Assembly: GCF_000719955.1 (NCBI RefSeq)
Contig: NZ_JOII01000002.1
Span: 186,001 to 250,000 of the forward strand
DNA: 64,000 nt
Reading direction: 5' to 3'
From: Streptomyces albidoflavus
GTDB taxonomy: Bacteria; Actinomycetota; Actinomycetes; Streptomycetales; Streptomycetaceae
The position numbers and the translations under genes are program-made. The stretch's first letter is position 1; each line of letters opens with the position of its first letter. A model generated the notes under the pieces. That model did not search any database. It was not told the origin of the DNA and was given only the letters and a program-made list of their open reading frames with translations. Below, one piece after another: positions 55,768 through 64,000 of this stretch.

Positions 55768-57100
55768 GCCGACCCAGGCCCTGCTGCCGTCCGCCGGGTC
55801 CTTCCCGGCGGACCCGGCGGGGCTGCTCGCCCTGGACCGGCGGCACGTCTGGCACCCGTACGGCCCGATGCCCGCAAGCTCCGACCCGCTGGTGGTGGAG
55901 TCGGCCTCCGGGGTGCGGCTGCGGCTGGCGGAGCCCGTCGAGGGGGTGACGGAGCTGGTCGACGGCATGTCGTCCTGGTGGGCGGCGGTGCACGGCTACC
56001 GGCACCCGGTGCTGGACGAGGCGGTCCGCGACCAGCTGGGGCGGATGAGCCACGTCATGTTCGGCGGGCTCACCCACGAGCCGGCCGTACGGCTGGCGAC
56101 CCGGTTGGTGGAGCTGGCACCCGAGGGTCTCGAGCACGTCTTCCTCGCCGACTCCGGGTCGGTCTCGGTCGAGGTGGCGGCCAAGATGTGCCTGCAGTAC
56201 TGGCGTTCGCTGGGGCGGCCGGAGAAGCACCGGCTGATGACCTGGCGGGGCGGCTACCACGGTGACACCTGGCAGCCCATGTCGGTCTGCGACCCCGAGG
56301 GCGGCATGCACGACCTGTGGTCCGGGGTGCTGCCCCGGCAGGTCTTCGCCGACGCGCCCCCGGACGGCTTCGACACCCCGCCCTCCGAGGCGTACACGGC
56401 CCACCTGTGGGAGACGGTGGAGCGGCACGCCCACGAGCTGGCCGCGGTGGTCGTCGAGCCGGTGGTGCAGGGGGCCGGGGGGATGCGCTTCCACTCCCCC
56501 GCCCTGCTGCGGGTGCTGCGCGAGGCGTGCGACGCCCACGACGTGCTGCTGGTCTTCGACGAGATCGCCACCGGCTTCGGCCGCACCGGCTCCTTCTTCG
56601 CGGCCGGGCACGCGGGGGTGTCCCCCGACGTGATGTGCGTCGGCAAGGCGCTGACCGGCGGTTACCTCACGCTGGCGGCGACGCTCTGCACCGGCCGCGT
56701 CGCGGCGGGCATCGCCCGGGGCGAGGTGCCGGTCCTGGCCCACGGCCCGACGTTCATGGGCAACCCGCTGGCCTGCGCGGTGGCCAACGCCTCCCTGGAC
56801 CTGCTCACCGGCCAGGACTGGCAGGGCGAGGTGGCCCGCGTCTCGGCCGGCCTGCGTGCCGGACTGGAGCCCGCCGCCGCCCTGCCGGGGGTGACGGACG
56901 TCCGGGTGCTGGGCGCGATCGGCGTGGTCCAGCTCGACCACCAGGTGGACGTGGCGGCGGCGAGCCGCGCGGCGGTACGCGAGGGCGTGTGGCTGCGGCC
57001 CTTCCGCGACCTCGTGTACACGATGCCGCCGTACGTGACCGGGGACGCGGACGTCGCCCGGATCGGCCGCGCGGTCCGCGCGGCGGCCGGGGCGGGGTGA
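55760..57100 (+). CDS. bioA: adenosylmethionine-8-amino-7-oxononanoate aminotransferase BioA
   Basis: A PLP aminotransferase of 446 residues using SAM as amino donor. The [12 protein letters not shown] start, [11 protein letters not shown], the metal-like [11 protein letters not shown] and the PLP Lys in [11 protein letters not shown] are visible. The ATG overlaps the end of bioB by 8 nt. Confidence 0.95.
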   Translation: MPEPTQALLPSAGSFPADPAGLLALDRRHVWHPYGPMPASSDPLVVESASGVRLRLAEPVEGVTELVDGMSSWWAAVHGYRHPVLDEAVRDQLGRMSHVMFGGLTHEPAVRLATRLVELAPEGLEHVFLADSGSVSVEVAAKMCLQYWRSLGRPEKHRLMTWRGGYHGDTWQPMSVCDPEGGMHDLWSGVLPRQVFADAPPDGFDTPPSEAYTAHLWETVERHAHELAAVVVEPVVQGAGGMRFHSPALLRVLREACDAHDVLLVFDEIATGFGRTGSFFAAGHAGVSPDVMCVGKALTGGYLTLAATLCTGRVAAGIARGEVPVLAHGPTFMGNPLACAVANASLDLLTGQDWQGEVARVSAGLRAGLEPAAALPGVTDVRVLGAIGVVQLDHQVDVAAASRAAVREGVWLRPFRDLVYTMPPYVTGDADVARIGRAVRAAAGAG

Positions 57101-57159
57101 GCCGCGCCCCGGCGCGGTGGGAGGTACGTGATGAGGAGCAGCCAGGTGGGAGCGGAGCG

Positions 57160-57879
57160 ATGACGGTACAGGTGGTCACGGGGACCGGCACGGAGATCGG
57201 CAAGACGGTGGTGACGGCGGCGCTGGCCGCGGCCGCCCTGGCGGCGGGGCGGAGCGTCGCCGTCCTCAAGCCGGCCCAGACGGGGCTGCGGCCCGGTGAG
57301 CGCGGGGACGCCGACGAGGTGGCCCGCCTCGCCGGTCCCGTCACCGCCGCCGAACTGGCCCGTTTCCCCGACCCGCTGGCCCCGGCGACGGCCGCCCGCC
57401 GGGCAGGGGCGGCGCCGGTGGGCCCCGAGGAGGTCGCGGAGGCCGCCGCCAAGCTGGCGACCGAACACGACCTGGTGCTGGTCGAGGGCGCGGGCGGGCT
57501 GCTGGTCCGCTTCGACGAGCGGGGCAGCACCCTCGCCGAGGCGGCCCGGCTCCTCGCCGCCCCGCTCCTCGTCGTGGTCCCGGCGGCGCTCGGCACCCTC
57601 AACGCCACGGCCCTGACCGCCGAGGCCGCCCGCGCCCGGGGCCTGGAGGTGACCGGGACCGTGATCGGCGGCTGGCCCGAGCAGCCGGGGCTGGCCGAAC
57701 GCTGCAACACCGAGGACCTGACCGAAGCGGCGGGCGCGCCCCTGCTGGGTGCTCTCCCATGGGGCGCCGGCTCCCTCAGCCCCGAGGCGTTCCGGGCGGC
57801 GGCCCCGAAGTGGCTGGCCCCCGAACTGTACGGGCGGTGGGACGCGGCGAGGTTCCGGGAGACGTGGGCGGCGGGCTGA
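57160..57879 (+). CDS. bioD: dethiobiotin synthetase BioD
   Basis: A 239-residue ATP-dependent carboxylase closing the ureido ring. The P-loop is GTGTEIGKT (residues 7-15). KPAQTG and VLVEGAGGLLVR are the substrate and metal motifs. The gene is 59 nt after bioA with GGGAGCGGAG before the ATG. Pimeloyl-synthesis genes (bioC/bioH) are not in the window. Confidence 0.93.
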   Translation: MTVQVVTGTGTEIGKTVVTAALAAAALAAGRSVAVLKPAQTGLRPGERGDADEVARLAGPVTAAELARFPDPLAPATAARRAGAAPVGPEEVAEAAAKLATEHDLVLVEGAGGLLVRFDERGSTLAEAARLLAAPLLVVVPAALGTLNATALTAEAARARGLEVTGTVIGGWPEQPGLAERCNTEDLTEAAGAPLLGALPWGAGSLSPEAFRAAAPKWLAPELYGRWDAARFRETWAAG

Positions 57880-57906
57880 ACGGGCGCGCCTCTCGCCGTA
57901 CGCCGG

Positions 57907-58518
57907 TCATCCGCGCAGCCGTTCCGTCCACGGATGCGGCCCGTACGTCTGCTCGATCGTCTCGGCGAGCCAGCGGCGCTGCCCGGCCGTGAGGACGGGC
58001 AGCGCCGCCGTGAAGTCCTCCTCGTCCTTGGGGCGGCGCGCCTTGGCCTTGTAGTGGAGCTGCACCTCGGGGGCGAGGAAGGGCACGCCCTCGGCCGTGG
58101 TCGCACCCAGGGTGTCGAGGGGCCTGCGGACGCGCGGGTCCCGGCGGGAGACCCAGTGGCCGTCCTGGGCCTCGTCCAGCATCAGCTGGACGCGCCAGGG
58201 GGCGTCGGGCCCCGGCCTGCACCAGATGTCGTGGACGCCGGGCGGCAGGATCTCGCCCGCCGCCCACGGCCGGAGGGTGCCGGGCGGGTCGGCGGCCCAC
58301 CACTCCCACCCGGCCAGCGCGCGCTGCGCCGCCAGTTGGTCCTCGCGCAGCAGGAGCACGTCGATGTCGGCGTGGCCCCGGAAGGCACGGCCGACGGCCA
58401 GCTCGACGGCGTACCCGCCCGCGATCCACCAGGGTGCGCGCAGGGGGGCGAAGAGCGCCGCCACCTCCGTGACGGAAGCCGGTTCCCACGTGCCGTACGG
58501 CGCTTCGATGCGTTCCAT
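57907..58518 (-). CDS. nucleotidyltransferase, aminoglycoside/lincosamide-modifying-like
   Basis: A 203-residue protein with the antibiotic nucleotidyltransferase pattern: WWIAGGYAVELAVGRAFRGHADIDVLLL (about residues 30-57), providing the GG and DxD metal site. The later EVQLHYKAKARRPKDEEDF segment is also typical. Its closest recognised relatives are ANT(2'')- and Lnu-type enzymes, but many chromosomal members have no known role. It lies 18 nt downstream of the second ABC-F gene and is probably the last gene of that operon. Confidence 0.8.
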   Translation of the reverse strand: MERIEAPYGTWEPASVTEVAALFAPLRAPWWIAGGYAVELAVGRAFRGHADIDVLLLREDQLAAQRALAGWEWWAADPPGTLRPWAAGEILPPGVHDIWCRPGPDAPWRVQLMLDEAQDGHWVSRRDPRVRRPLDTLGATTAEGVPFLAPEVQLHYKAKARRPKDEEDFTAALPVLTAGQRRWLAETIEQTYGPHPWTERLRG

Positions 58519-58536
58519 CTGCTTGTTCCCTCCAGG

Positions 58537-60168
58537 TCAGTCGCGGCTCCCCAGCCGGAGTTCGCGCCCCCGCCACCGCTCGCGCAGCCAGCGGTCGTGG
58601 CTGGCCATCACCACCGCGCCCGGGCCGGGACCGAGGGCGGCTTCCAGTTCGTCGCTCAGGCGCGGCGAGAGGTGGTTGGTCGGCTCGTCCAGCAGGAGCA
58701 GTTCCGGGGGACGGGCGACCAGCAGGGCCAGGGCGAGCCGTCGCCGCTGGCCGACGGACAGCTCCGCGACGGGCCTGCCGAGGTCGGCGGCGGCCAGCAG
58801 GCCGAGCTGCGACAACGGTACGGCTTCGGCCCGTTCGGCGCCGAGGGCTTCGGCGTAGACGGTCCGCGCGGTGCGTTCCGGGCGCCGGAACCGGGTGTCC
58901 TGTGCCAGCAGGCCGACCCGCAGGCCGGGGCGGTGCCGCAGCTCGCCGCCGGGGTCGAGGCGGCCCGCGAGGACGGCCAGCAGCGTGGACTTGCCGGTGC
59001 CGTTGCCGCCGGAGACCAGCAGCCGGTCACCGGCGGCCACGTCGAGCCGGGGAAGGGAGAGCCGACCGGGCACCCGCAGGTCGCGCACGGTCACCAGCGG
59101 GCCGTCCGCCGGGTCCGGTGGCGCCGTGGCGGCCGGCCCGGCGAAGCGCAGGCGGAGCACCGGCGGGGGCGGGGCCACCTGGCGGCGCTCCGCCGCCTCC
59201 AGGCGCCGGTGTGCGTCGCGGGCCCGCCGGGCGAGCTGCGTCTGGGCGCGGCCCGCGCGGTGGCCGTACCCCATCTTCTCGTTGTCGGGCCGGTCGCGGC
59301 CGGGGACGGCACGGCCGCCGGAGGTGTCGGCCGCCCGGCGCAGCAGGGCCAGTTCCTCCTGCTCCTCGGCGTACCGCCGCTCCCAGCGGGCGCGTTCGGC
59401 GCGCCGGCCCGCCAGGTAGGAGGAGTAGGTGCCGCCGTGGCGGACCGGGCCGCCGGGTGCCGGATCGAGGTCGATCAGGTCGGTGCAGACGGCGTCGAGG
59501 AACGCCCGGTCGTGGCTGGCGGCGACCACGGTGCCGGGCAGCTCCCGCAGCCGCTCCTCCAGGAAGGCGGCGGCCTCGTCGTCCAGGTGGTTGGTGGGCT
59601 CGTCGAGCAGGAGGGCGCTGGGGCGCCGCACCAGCAGCGCGGCGAGGGCGAGGCGTCCCCGCTGCCCGCCGGAGAGCGAGGCGAGGCTCCGTCCGTGGTC
59701 CAGCGCGCCGAGGCCGAGCCCGGCGAGGACCGCCGCCGCACGGCGGTCCGCCTCCCAGACCTCCTGCCGCTCGGCGTTCTCCAGCTGCCTCCCGTAGGCG
59801 GTCAGCAGGTCCGCGTACTCCGGCGTGTCCTGCGGTGTGGTCTCCAGCAGGCCGGTGAGGCGGTCGAGTGCGGTGAGGGCGGCGCGCGCCTCGCGCAGCG
59901 CGCCGTCCAGCACGTCGGCGAGGGTGGAGGCCGGGTCGTACGGCAGCTCCTGGTGCAGGACGCCGAGGTCGGCGGGGCGGACGACGTGCCCGGAGTCGGG
60001 CCGGTCGGTGCCGGCGAGCAGGCGCAGCAAGGTCGACTTGCCGACGCCGTTCTCGCCGATGAGGCCGATACGGCGGCCGGGGGCGGCGGTGAGAGAGACG
60101 CCGTCGAGGACGCGGCGGCCGCCGAGGACGCGGACGAGGTCGTGGGCGAGGAGGGCGGGTTCTGGCAC
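58537..60168 (-). CDS. ABC-F family ATPase, copy 2
   Basis: A 543-residue soluble protein with two ATPase domains joined by an Arg-rich interdomain linker (about residues 235-310). Domain 1: Walker A GENGVGKST, signature LSGGQRGR, LLLDEPTNHLD. Domain 2: GGNGTGKST, LSVGQRRR, LLLDEPTNHL. There are no membrane segments, so it acts on the ribosome rather than as a transporter. Relatives include resistance proteins that dislodge macrolides, lincosamides or streptogramins. The GTG at 60168 has GGTGGAG upstream. The gap to ABC-F copy 1 is 79 nt. Confidence 0.92.
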   Translation of the reverse strand: MPEPALLAHDLVRVLGGRRVLDGVSLTAAPGRRIGLIGENGVGKSTLLRLLAGTDRPDSGHVVRPADLGVLHQELPYDPASTLADVLDGALREARAALTALDRLTGLLETTPQDTPEYADLLTAYGRQLENAERQEVWEADRRAAAVLAGLGLGALDHGRSLASLSGGQRGRLALAALLVRRPSALLLDEPTNHLDDEAAAFLEERLRELPGTVVAASHDRAFLDAVCTDLIDLDPAPGGPVRHGGTYSSYLAGRRAERARWERRYAEEQEELALLRRAADTSGGRAVPGRDRPDNEKMGYGHRAGRAQTQLARRARDAHRRLEAAERRQVAPPPPVLRLRFAGPAATAPPDPADGPLVTVRDLRVPGRLSLPRLDVAAGDRLLVSGGNGTGKSTLLAVLAGRLDPGGELRHRPGLRVGLLAQDTRFRRPERTARTVYAEALGAERAEAVPLSQLGLLAAADLGRPVAELSVGQRRRLALALLVARPPELLLLDEPTNHLSPRLSDELEAALGPGPGAVVMASHDRWLRERWRGRELRLGSRD

Positions 60169-60247
60169 GGTTCGGTTCTCCACCTGCGTGAGCGGTCGGG
60201 GCCCGGGGGGCGTGCGCCTCGGCGCGGGCCGGTCGGCAGGCGGCGGC

Positions 60248-61882
60248 TCACACCCCGGGGGCGCCCGTCTCCGTGAGGCGGCCGCCGGCCAGCCGCAGCC
60301 ACCGGTCCACACCGATCCCGGCGAGGAACCGTTCGTCGTGGCTGACCACGACGAACGCGCCCCGGTAGGCGGTGAGCGCGGTCTCCAGCTGGCCGGTGCT
60401 GACCAGGTCCAGGTTGTTGGTCGGCTCGTCGAGCAGCAGGAGCTGCGGGGCGGGGTCGGTGTGCAGGACGCAGGCGAGGGTGGCGCGCAGCCGCTCGCCG
60501 CCGGAGAGCACGCCGACCGGGAGGTGGGCGCGGTCGCCGCGGAAGAGGAAGCGGGCCAGCAGGTTCATCCGCTCGGCCTCGGTGATGCCGGGGGCGTACG
60601 CGGCGAAGTTCTCGGCGACGGTGCGGTCGGGGTCGAGCAGGTCGAGCCGCTGCGTGAGATGGGCGACGCGGCCCTGGGCGTGGCGCGCCTCGCCGCTCTC
60701 CGGTTCCAGGGTGCCGTCGAGCAGGCGCAGCAGGGTCGACTTCCCGGCGCCGTTGGGGCCGGTCAGCGCGATGCGCTCGGGTCCGCGGATCGTCAGGTCG
60801 AGGCCGTCGCCGGCGAAGAGCTGTTGGTCCCCGTGGCCGACGCGCAGCCGCTCGCCCTGGAAGACGGTCCGTCCGGCGGGGACCTGGGTGTCCGGCAGCT
60901 CCAGGACGATCCGCTGCTCGTCGCGGACGGCGCGCCCGGCCTCGTCGAGCCGGGCCTTCGCCTCGCCGAGCCGGGCGGCGTGCGTCTGTCCGGCGCGTCC
61001 GGCGGACTCCTGCGCGCCGCGCTTCATGTTCCCGGCGAAGATCTTCGGCAGTCCGGCGCTCTTGAGGTTGCGGGCGGCGTTGCTCTGGCGCCGCTCCGCC
61101 CGCTCCCGGGCCTGCTGGAGTTCGCGCTTCTCCCGCTTCAGCTCCTGCTCGGCGCTGCGGACGTTCTTCTCGGCGACCTCCTGCTCCCCGCGCACGGCTT
61201 CCTCGTACGCGGTGAAGTTGCCGCCGAAGAAGCGCACCCGGCCGCCGTCCAGTTCGGCGATCCGGTCCATCCGGTCCAGGAGCGCGCGGTCGTGGCTGAC
61301 CAGCAGCAGGCAGCCGTTCCACTCCTCCAGTACGCCGTACAGGTGGCGGCGGGCGTCGAGGTCGAGGTTGTTGGTGGGTTCGTCCAGGAGCAGCACGTCG
61401 GGGCGGCGCAGGAGCTGGGCGGCGAGGCCGAGGGAGACGATCTGGCCGCCGCTGAGGGTGGCGAGGCTCCGGTCCAGGGCGAGGTGGCCGAGGCCGAGCC
61501 GGTCGAGCTGGGCGCGGGTGCGTTCCTCGATGTCCCAGTCGTCGCCGATGGTGGTGAAGTGCTCCTCGCTCACGTCGCCCGACTCGACGGCGTCGAGGGC
61601 GGCGATCACGGGGGCGACACCGAGCACCTCGGCGACGGTCAGCTCCCCGGCGAAGGGGAGACTCTGCGGGAGGTACCCGAGCGTGCCGCTCACCTGGACG
61701 CTGCCGGAGCGGGGGCGCAGCTCTCCGGCGATCAGCTTGAGCAGGGTGCTCTTGCCGGCACCGTTCGGGGCGACGAGGCCGGTACGGCCCGCGCCGACGG
61801 TGAAGGACAGGCCGTCGAGGACGGGGGTGTCGTCCGGCCAGGCGAAGGACAGGTGGGAAACGGTGACGAAGGCGTCGGACAT
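60248..61882 (-). CDS. ABC-F family ATPase, copy 1
   Basis: A 544-residue protein with tandem ATPase domains. Domain 1: APNGAGKST, LSGGQIVSL, LLLDEPTNNLD. A strongly charged coiled-coil linker (EQEVAEKNVRSAEQELKREKRELQQARERAERRQ) spans about 225-300. Domain 2: GPNGAGKST, LSGGERLR, LLLDEPTNNLD. The long linker is the part that reaches the peptidyl-transferase centre in antibiotic-protection ABC-F proteins. The ATG at 61882 follows GAGG. The gene is preceded by a leader ORF and hairpins, pointing to drug-induced attenuation. Confidence 0.93.
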   Translation of the reverse strand: MSDAFVTVSHLSFAWPDDTPVLDGLSFTVGAGRTGLVAPNGAGKSTLLKLIAGELRPRSGSVQVSGTLGYLPQSLPFAGELTVAEVLGVAPVIAALDAVESGDVSEEHFTTIGDDWDIEERTRAQLDRLGLGHLALDRSLATLSGGQIVSLGLAAQLLRRPDVLLLDEPTNNLDLDARRHLYGVLEEWNGCLLLVSHDRALLDRMDRIAELDGGRVRFFGGNFTAYEEAVRGEQEVAEKNVRSAEQELKREKRELQQARERAERRQSNAARNLKSAGLPKIFAGNMKRGAQESAGRAGQTHAARLGEAKARLDEAGRAVRDEQRIVLELPDTQVPAGRTVFQGERLRVGHGDQQLFAGDGLDLTIRGPERIALTGPNGAGKSTLLRLLDGTLEPESGEARHAQGRVAHLTQRLDLLDPDRTVAENFAAYAPGITEAERMNLLARFLFRGDRAHLPVGVLSGGERLRATLACVLHTDPAPQLLLLDEPTNNLDLVSTGQLETALTAYRGAFVVVSHDERFLAGIGVDRWLRLAGGRLTETGAPGV

Positions 61883-61960
61883 GCGGCGGACCTCAAGGAT
61901 GTGACGCGGGTACGCGAAGGCGCTGCCCCGCGGAGAACGGAGAGGAGGGAACGACGGCAT

Positions 61961-62001
61961 GGCCACCACGGCGGTAGGGCGCTAGGCGCCCGCCGGTGGC
62001 C
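61961..62001 (-). promoter_or_regulatory. terminator-like hairpin in the ABC-F leader
   Basis: GGCCACC...GGTGGCC form the outer stem (7 bp), and GGGCGC-TAG-GCGCCC forms a perfect inner stem, in the leader between the 9-codon ORF and the ABC-F start. It is the likely attenuator. Confidence 0.65.
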
Positions 62002-62006
62002 GTCAG

Positions 62007-62025
62007 CTCCGGGTATCACCCGGAG
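62007..62025 (-). promoter_or_regulatory. hairpin overlapping the leader ORF stop codon
   Basis: CTCCGGGT-ATC-ACCCGGAG is a perfect 8-bp stem with a 3-nt loop. The TGA of the leader ORF lies in the loop, so a ribosome stalled in the leader would prevent this hairpin forming. Confidence 0.65.
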
Positions 62026-62045
62026 ATGTCGTCGTCACCCGCCAT
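62016..62045 (-). CDS. 9-codon leader peptide of the ABC-F operon
   Basis: An ATG preceded by AGGGAGA encodes MAGDDDISG and a TGA, 133 nt upstream of the ABC-F start. Three consecutive Asp codons and the stop-codon hairpin are its notable features. Size, position and ribosome site match leader peptides of known attenuation-controlled ABC-F genes. It is too short to be certain on sequence alone. Confidence 0.6.
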   Translation of the reverse strand: MAGDDDISG

Positions 62046-62179
62046 GTCTGGTCTCCCTGAGGTGCGAGGGCCGCGGCCTGGATGGCGCGGCTCCTGCGGA
62101 AAAGTCCCGTCCACCGTAGCAGCAGGGGCGCGGCCGACGCAGGACCGCCGCCCGCGCGCGCCCGGTGCCCGGCTCCGGG

Positions 62180-62596
62180 TCAGAGGGACTTCACCCAGCG
62201 CCGCCAGTGGTCCTCGCGGTGGTACCCGGACGCCTCCCAGGCCTTCTGCGCCCGCTCGTTGACCTCCAGCACCATGGCGTCGACCCGCCGCCCGCCCAGC
62301 TCCCGGAAGCGCCGCTCCGCTGCCTCCAGCAGCAGCCCTGCGATCCCCTGCCGCCGGTGGTCCGGGTGGACAGCCAGCCGGTACACGGAACACCGCCAGC
62401 CGTCGAACCCGGCGATCACCGTGCCGACGAGTTCGCCGTCCCTCTCCGCGAGGATCAGCGCCTCCGGATCCCGGTCGATGAGCCGGGCCACACCGACGGG
62501 ATCGTCGGTGATGCTCTTCCCCTCAGCGGCCTTGCCCCAGAAAGCGAGGACGGAGTCGATGTCCCGTGCGGCCGCTGGACGGGTGATCAGTTCCAT
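62180..62596 (-). CDS. GNAT N-acetyltransferase
   Basis: A 138-residue single-domain acetyltransferase. The acetyl-CoA loop is VYRLAVHPDHRRQGIAGLLLEAAE (about residues 71-94), followed by the conserved N..A...WE..GY near residue 114-124. The substrate is unknown; similar proteins acetylate small amines, ribosomal proteins or antibiotics. It lies 134 nt upstream of the ABC-F leader on the same strand and may belong to the same functional group. Confidence 0.9.
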   Translation of the reverse strand: MELITRPAAARDIDSVLAFWGKAAEGKSITDDPVGVARLIDRDPEALILAERDGELVGTVIAGFDGWRCSVYRLAVHPDHRRQGIAGLLLEAAERRFRELGGRRVDAMVLEVNERAQKAWEASGYHREDHWRRWVKSL

Positions 62597-62699
62597 GGCC
62601 AGAGTCGATCACGGGGACCGAGGCATCGGCCACCGAGTTCGCGAGGAGCCGGGCCTCTCTGCGTTCGGCGGCCGGAGCGATCCGCACGGTAAGAGTTGG

Positions 62700-63165
62700 G
62701 TGAAGAGGCCGAAGGCGGTCCGGAGGTCTCTCGGTCCAGGCCTCGTCTTCTGGCTCGTCGTCCTCTCGCCGTCCACCGGCTCCTGTCGGCCTGGCGAATC
62801 CGCCGACGGCGCCACGCGCTCCTCGGGGGAAGTCGGCCACCGTCCTCGCGGCCGTCATCGCTCACGGCGGCGCCGCGCTGCTGTTCACCCTGGCCACTCC
62901 CCGGCCCGGCCTGGGCCTCGGCGGCGTACTGCTCGCGGGCGGCGTCAGCGCGCTCCTGGCCGTGGGCGCCGCAGCCTGCCTCCCGACGGCTCGCCGGGGA
63001 ACGCCCGCAGCGGGGGGACCGGAGCCGCAGTTGAGACCTTATGCAGCTTTTCTCCCGCTTTTGCTGGGGCTTTACTATGGGGGACGTTGTTCGATCTCCC
63101 CCGGTCCAGCCGCTCGGAGCGCTGCCGCGGGGCATCATGGGTTCTTCCTCAAGAAAGGTGTGTGA
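62700..63165 (+). pseudogene. possible frameshifted small membrane protein
   Basis: In the 668-nt gap before the CNNM gene, frame 62700 begins GTG (KRPKAVRRSLGPG) and runs into a hydrophobic segment LVFWLVVLS. It then loses coding character. From about 62800 the adjacent frame carries two clear membrane segments (SATVLAAVIAHGGAALLFTLA and VLLAGGVSALLAVGAAACL) to a stop at 63165, but has no start codon of its own. A single +1 frameshift would join them. It could be a decayed gene or a sequence error. Reliability is low. Confidence 0.35.
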
Positions 63166-63264
63166 GCGTCCGCCCATGGGCGAGCCTCCCAGTACCACGT
63201 ACCTCCGCATTCCCCGTCGCGCGCACCCCGCCTCCCTGACTGATCATGGGACGGTGGTGACCCG

Positions 63265-64000
63265 ATGACCGAAGTGCTCCTCCTCCTGCTCGCCATCGCG
63301 CTGGCCCTCGCCTGCGGTGCCTTCGTCGCCGCCGAGTTCTCGCTGACGACCGTCGAGCGCAGCACCCTCGAAGAGGCCGCGGACCGCGGCGAACGCGGCG
63401 CCGCCGGCGCTCTCAAGGCCGTACGGCACCTCACCTTCCAGCTCTCCGGCGCCCAGCTCGGCATCACCGTGACCAACCTGGTCGTCGGCATGCTCGCGGA
63501 GCCGTCCATCGCGGCGCTGCTCGCGGGGCCGCTGCGCTCGATGGGCGTCTCGGCCGGAACCGCCTCCTCCATCGCCCTGGTCGTCGGCACCGCCCTGTCG
63601 ACCGTGGTCCTGATGGTCGTGGGCGAGCTGGTCCCGAAGAACTGGGCGATCTCCGAGCCGCTGGCCGTGGCCAAGAAGGTCGCCACGCCGCAGCGGATCT
63701 TCAGCACCCTCTTCCGGCCGTTCATCACCCACCTGAACAACACGGCCAACCGGGCGGTCCGCCGGATGGGCATCGAGCCGGCCGAGGAGCTGGCCTCGGC
63801 GCGCGGCCCGCAGGAGCTGGTGGCGCTGGCCCGCCATTCGGCCAAGGCCGGGTCGCTGGAGGCGGACACCGCCGAGCTGTTCGTCCGGACCCTGAACCTC
63901 GCCGACCTGACCGCGGAGAACGTCATGACCCCGCGCGTCCAGGTGATGGCCCTGGACGCCCAGGCCACCTGCGAGGACGTCGCCAACGCCACCCGCGCCA
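63265..64000 (+). CDS. CNNM/hemolysin-type membrane protein (DUF21, partial)
   Basis: The 5' part (245 codons) of a gene that runs off the window. An N-terminal helix (EVLLLLLAIALALACGAFVAAEFSL) and two to three more segments form the DUF21/CNNM domain (GAQLGITVTNLVVGMLAEP, LVVGTALSTVVLMVVGELVPKNWAI). The start of a CBS-pair region follows (ENVMTPRVQVMALDA). Family members are linked to magnesium or cobalt efflux. A second CBS and a CorC-HlyC domain are expected beyond the end. The ATG is at 63265. Confidence 0.92.
   Translation, partial: MTEVLLLLLAIALALACGAFVAAEFSLTTVERSTLEEAADRGERGAAGALKAVRHLTFQLSGAQLGITVTNLVVGMLAEPSIAALLAGPLRSMGVSAGTASSIALVVGTALSTVVLMVVGELVPKNWAISEPLAVAKKVATPQRIFSTLFRPFITHLNNTANRAVRRMGIEPAEELASARGPQELVALARHSAKAGSLEADTAELFVRTLNLADLTAENVMTPRVQVMALDAQATCEDVANATRA

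Noticed and set aside
63049..63078. TTTCTC-n18-TACTAT as promoter of the CNNM gene
   Set aside because: The -10-like TACTAT is attractive, but the -35 is poor and the site is about 190 nt from the start. Left unannotated.

Overview
The window looks like a chromosomal segment of a Streptomyces or very close relative. Base composition is extremely GC-rich with G/C third positions. The gene content is typical of the genus: an HTH/DUF397/anti-sigma ATPase (whiJ-type) locus, a mycothiol-dependent formaldehyde dehydrogenase, MurT/GatD, a SpoIIE-type phosphatase, an S-adenosyl methyltransferase of the DUF574 type, a streptogrisin-like secreted protease and a c-di-AMP (ydaO) riboswitch in front of an NlpC/P60 hydrolase. 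I see no rRNA, tRNA, CRISPR array, insertion sequence or integrase. Genes are dense on both strands and most of it reads as core or semi-core chromosome.

1-10 kb: a DUF4389 membrane protein, a secreted S1 protease with a 14-bp perfect palindrome in its promoter, HtpX, and a sugar-uptake operon on the minus strand (lipoprotein binding protein, two permeases, GH1 beta-glucosidase) divergent from a ROK regulator. 10-20 kb: a VOC protein, a two-Rossmann TrkA/RCK-type membrane protein, a formaldehyde-detoxification pair (mycothiol-dependent dehydrogenase plus MBL hydrolase), a sigma-like membrane protein, a second alcohol dehydrogenase, and an acyl-CoA dehydrogenase divergent from a TetR regulator with two operator-like repeats between them. 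20-29 kb: peptide deformylase, murT-gatD (lipid II amidation), 6-phosphofructokinase, a CtaG-type membrane protein, a PP2C phosphatase, an ABC exporter preceded by a short overlapping ORF, and a nucleotidyltransferase with a G/C homopolymer at its 5' end.

29-45 kb: a glutathionyl-hydroquinone-reductase-like protein, MFS exporter, TauD-type dioxygenase, type 5 uracil-DNA glycosylase, phosphoglucomutase, a second ABC exporter paralogous to the first, a DUF574 methyltransferase, a GlxA-type AraC regulator overlapping an isochorismatase, a small membrane protein, a Rieske protein, an acyltransferase and an Eis-like acetyltransferase. 44-49 kb: a complete urease operon ureABCFGD, with a GlnR-box-like element upstream of ureA. 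49-54 kb: an orphan Phd/YefM antitoxin divergent from a ClpP-like protein lacking the catalytic His, a ydaO riboswitch with its NlpC/P60 gene, and the whiJ-type locus.

53-58 kb: biotin synthesis (bioF divergent from bioBAD). 58-62 kb: the most interesting block, a minus-strand array of two ABC-F proteins and an antibiotic-nucleotidyltransferase-like gene. It is preceded by a 9-codon leader ORF whose stop codon lies in the loop of a hairpin, followed by a second strong hairpin, the architecture of ribosome-mediated attenuation. A GNAT gene sits upstream. The window ends with a possible frameshifted small membrane protein and the 5' part of a CNNM/hemolysin-type transporter.
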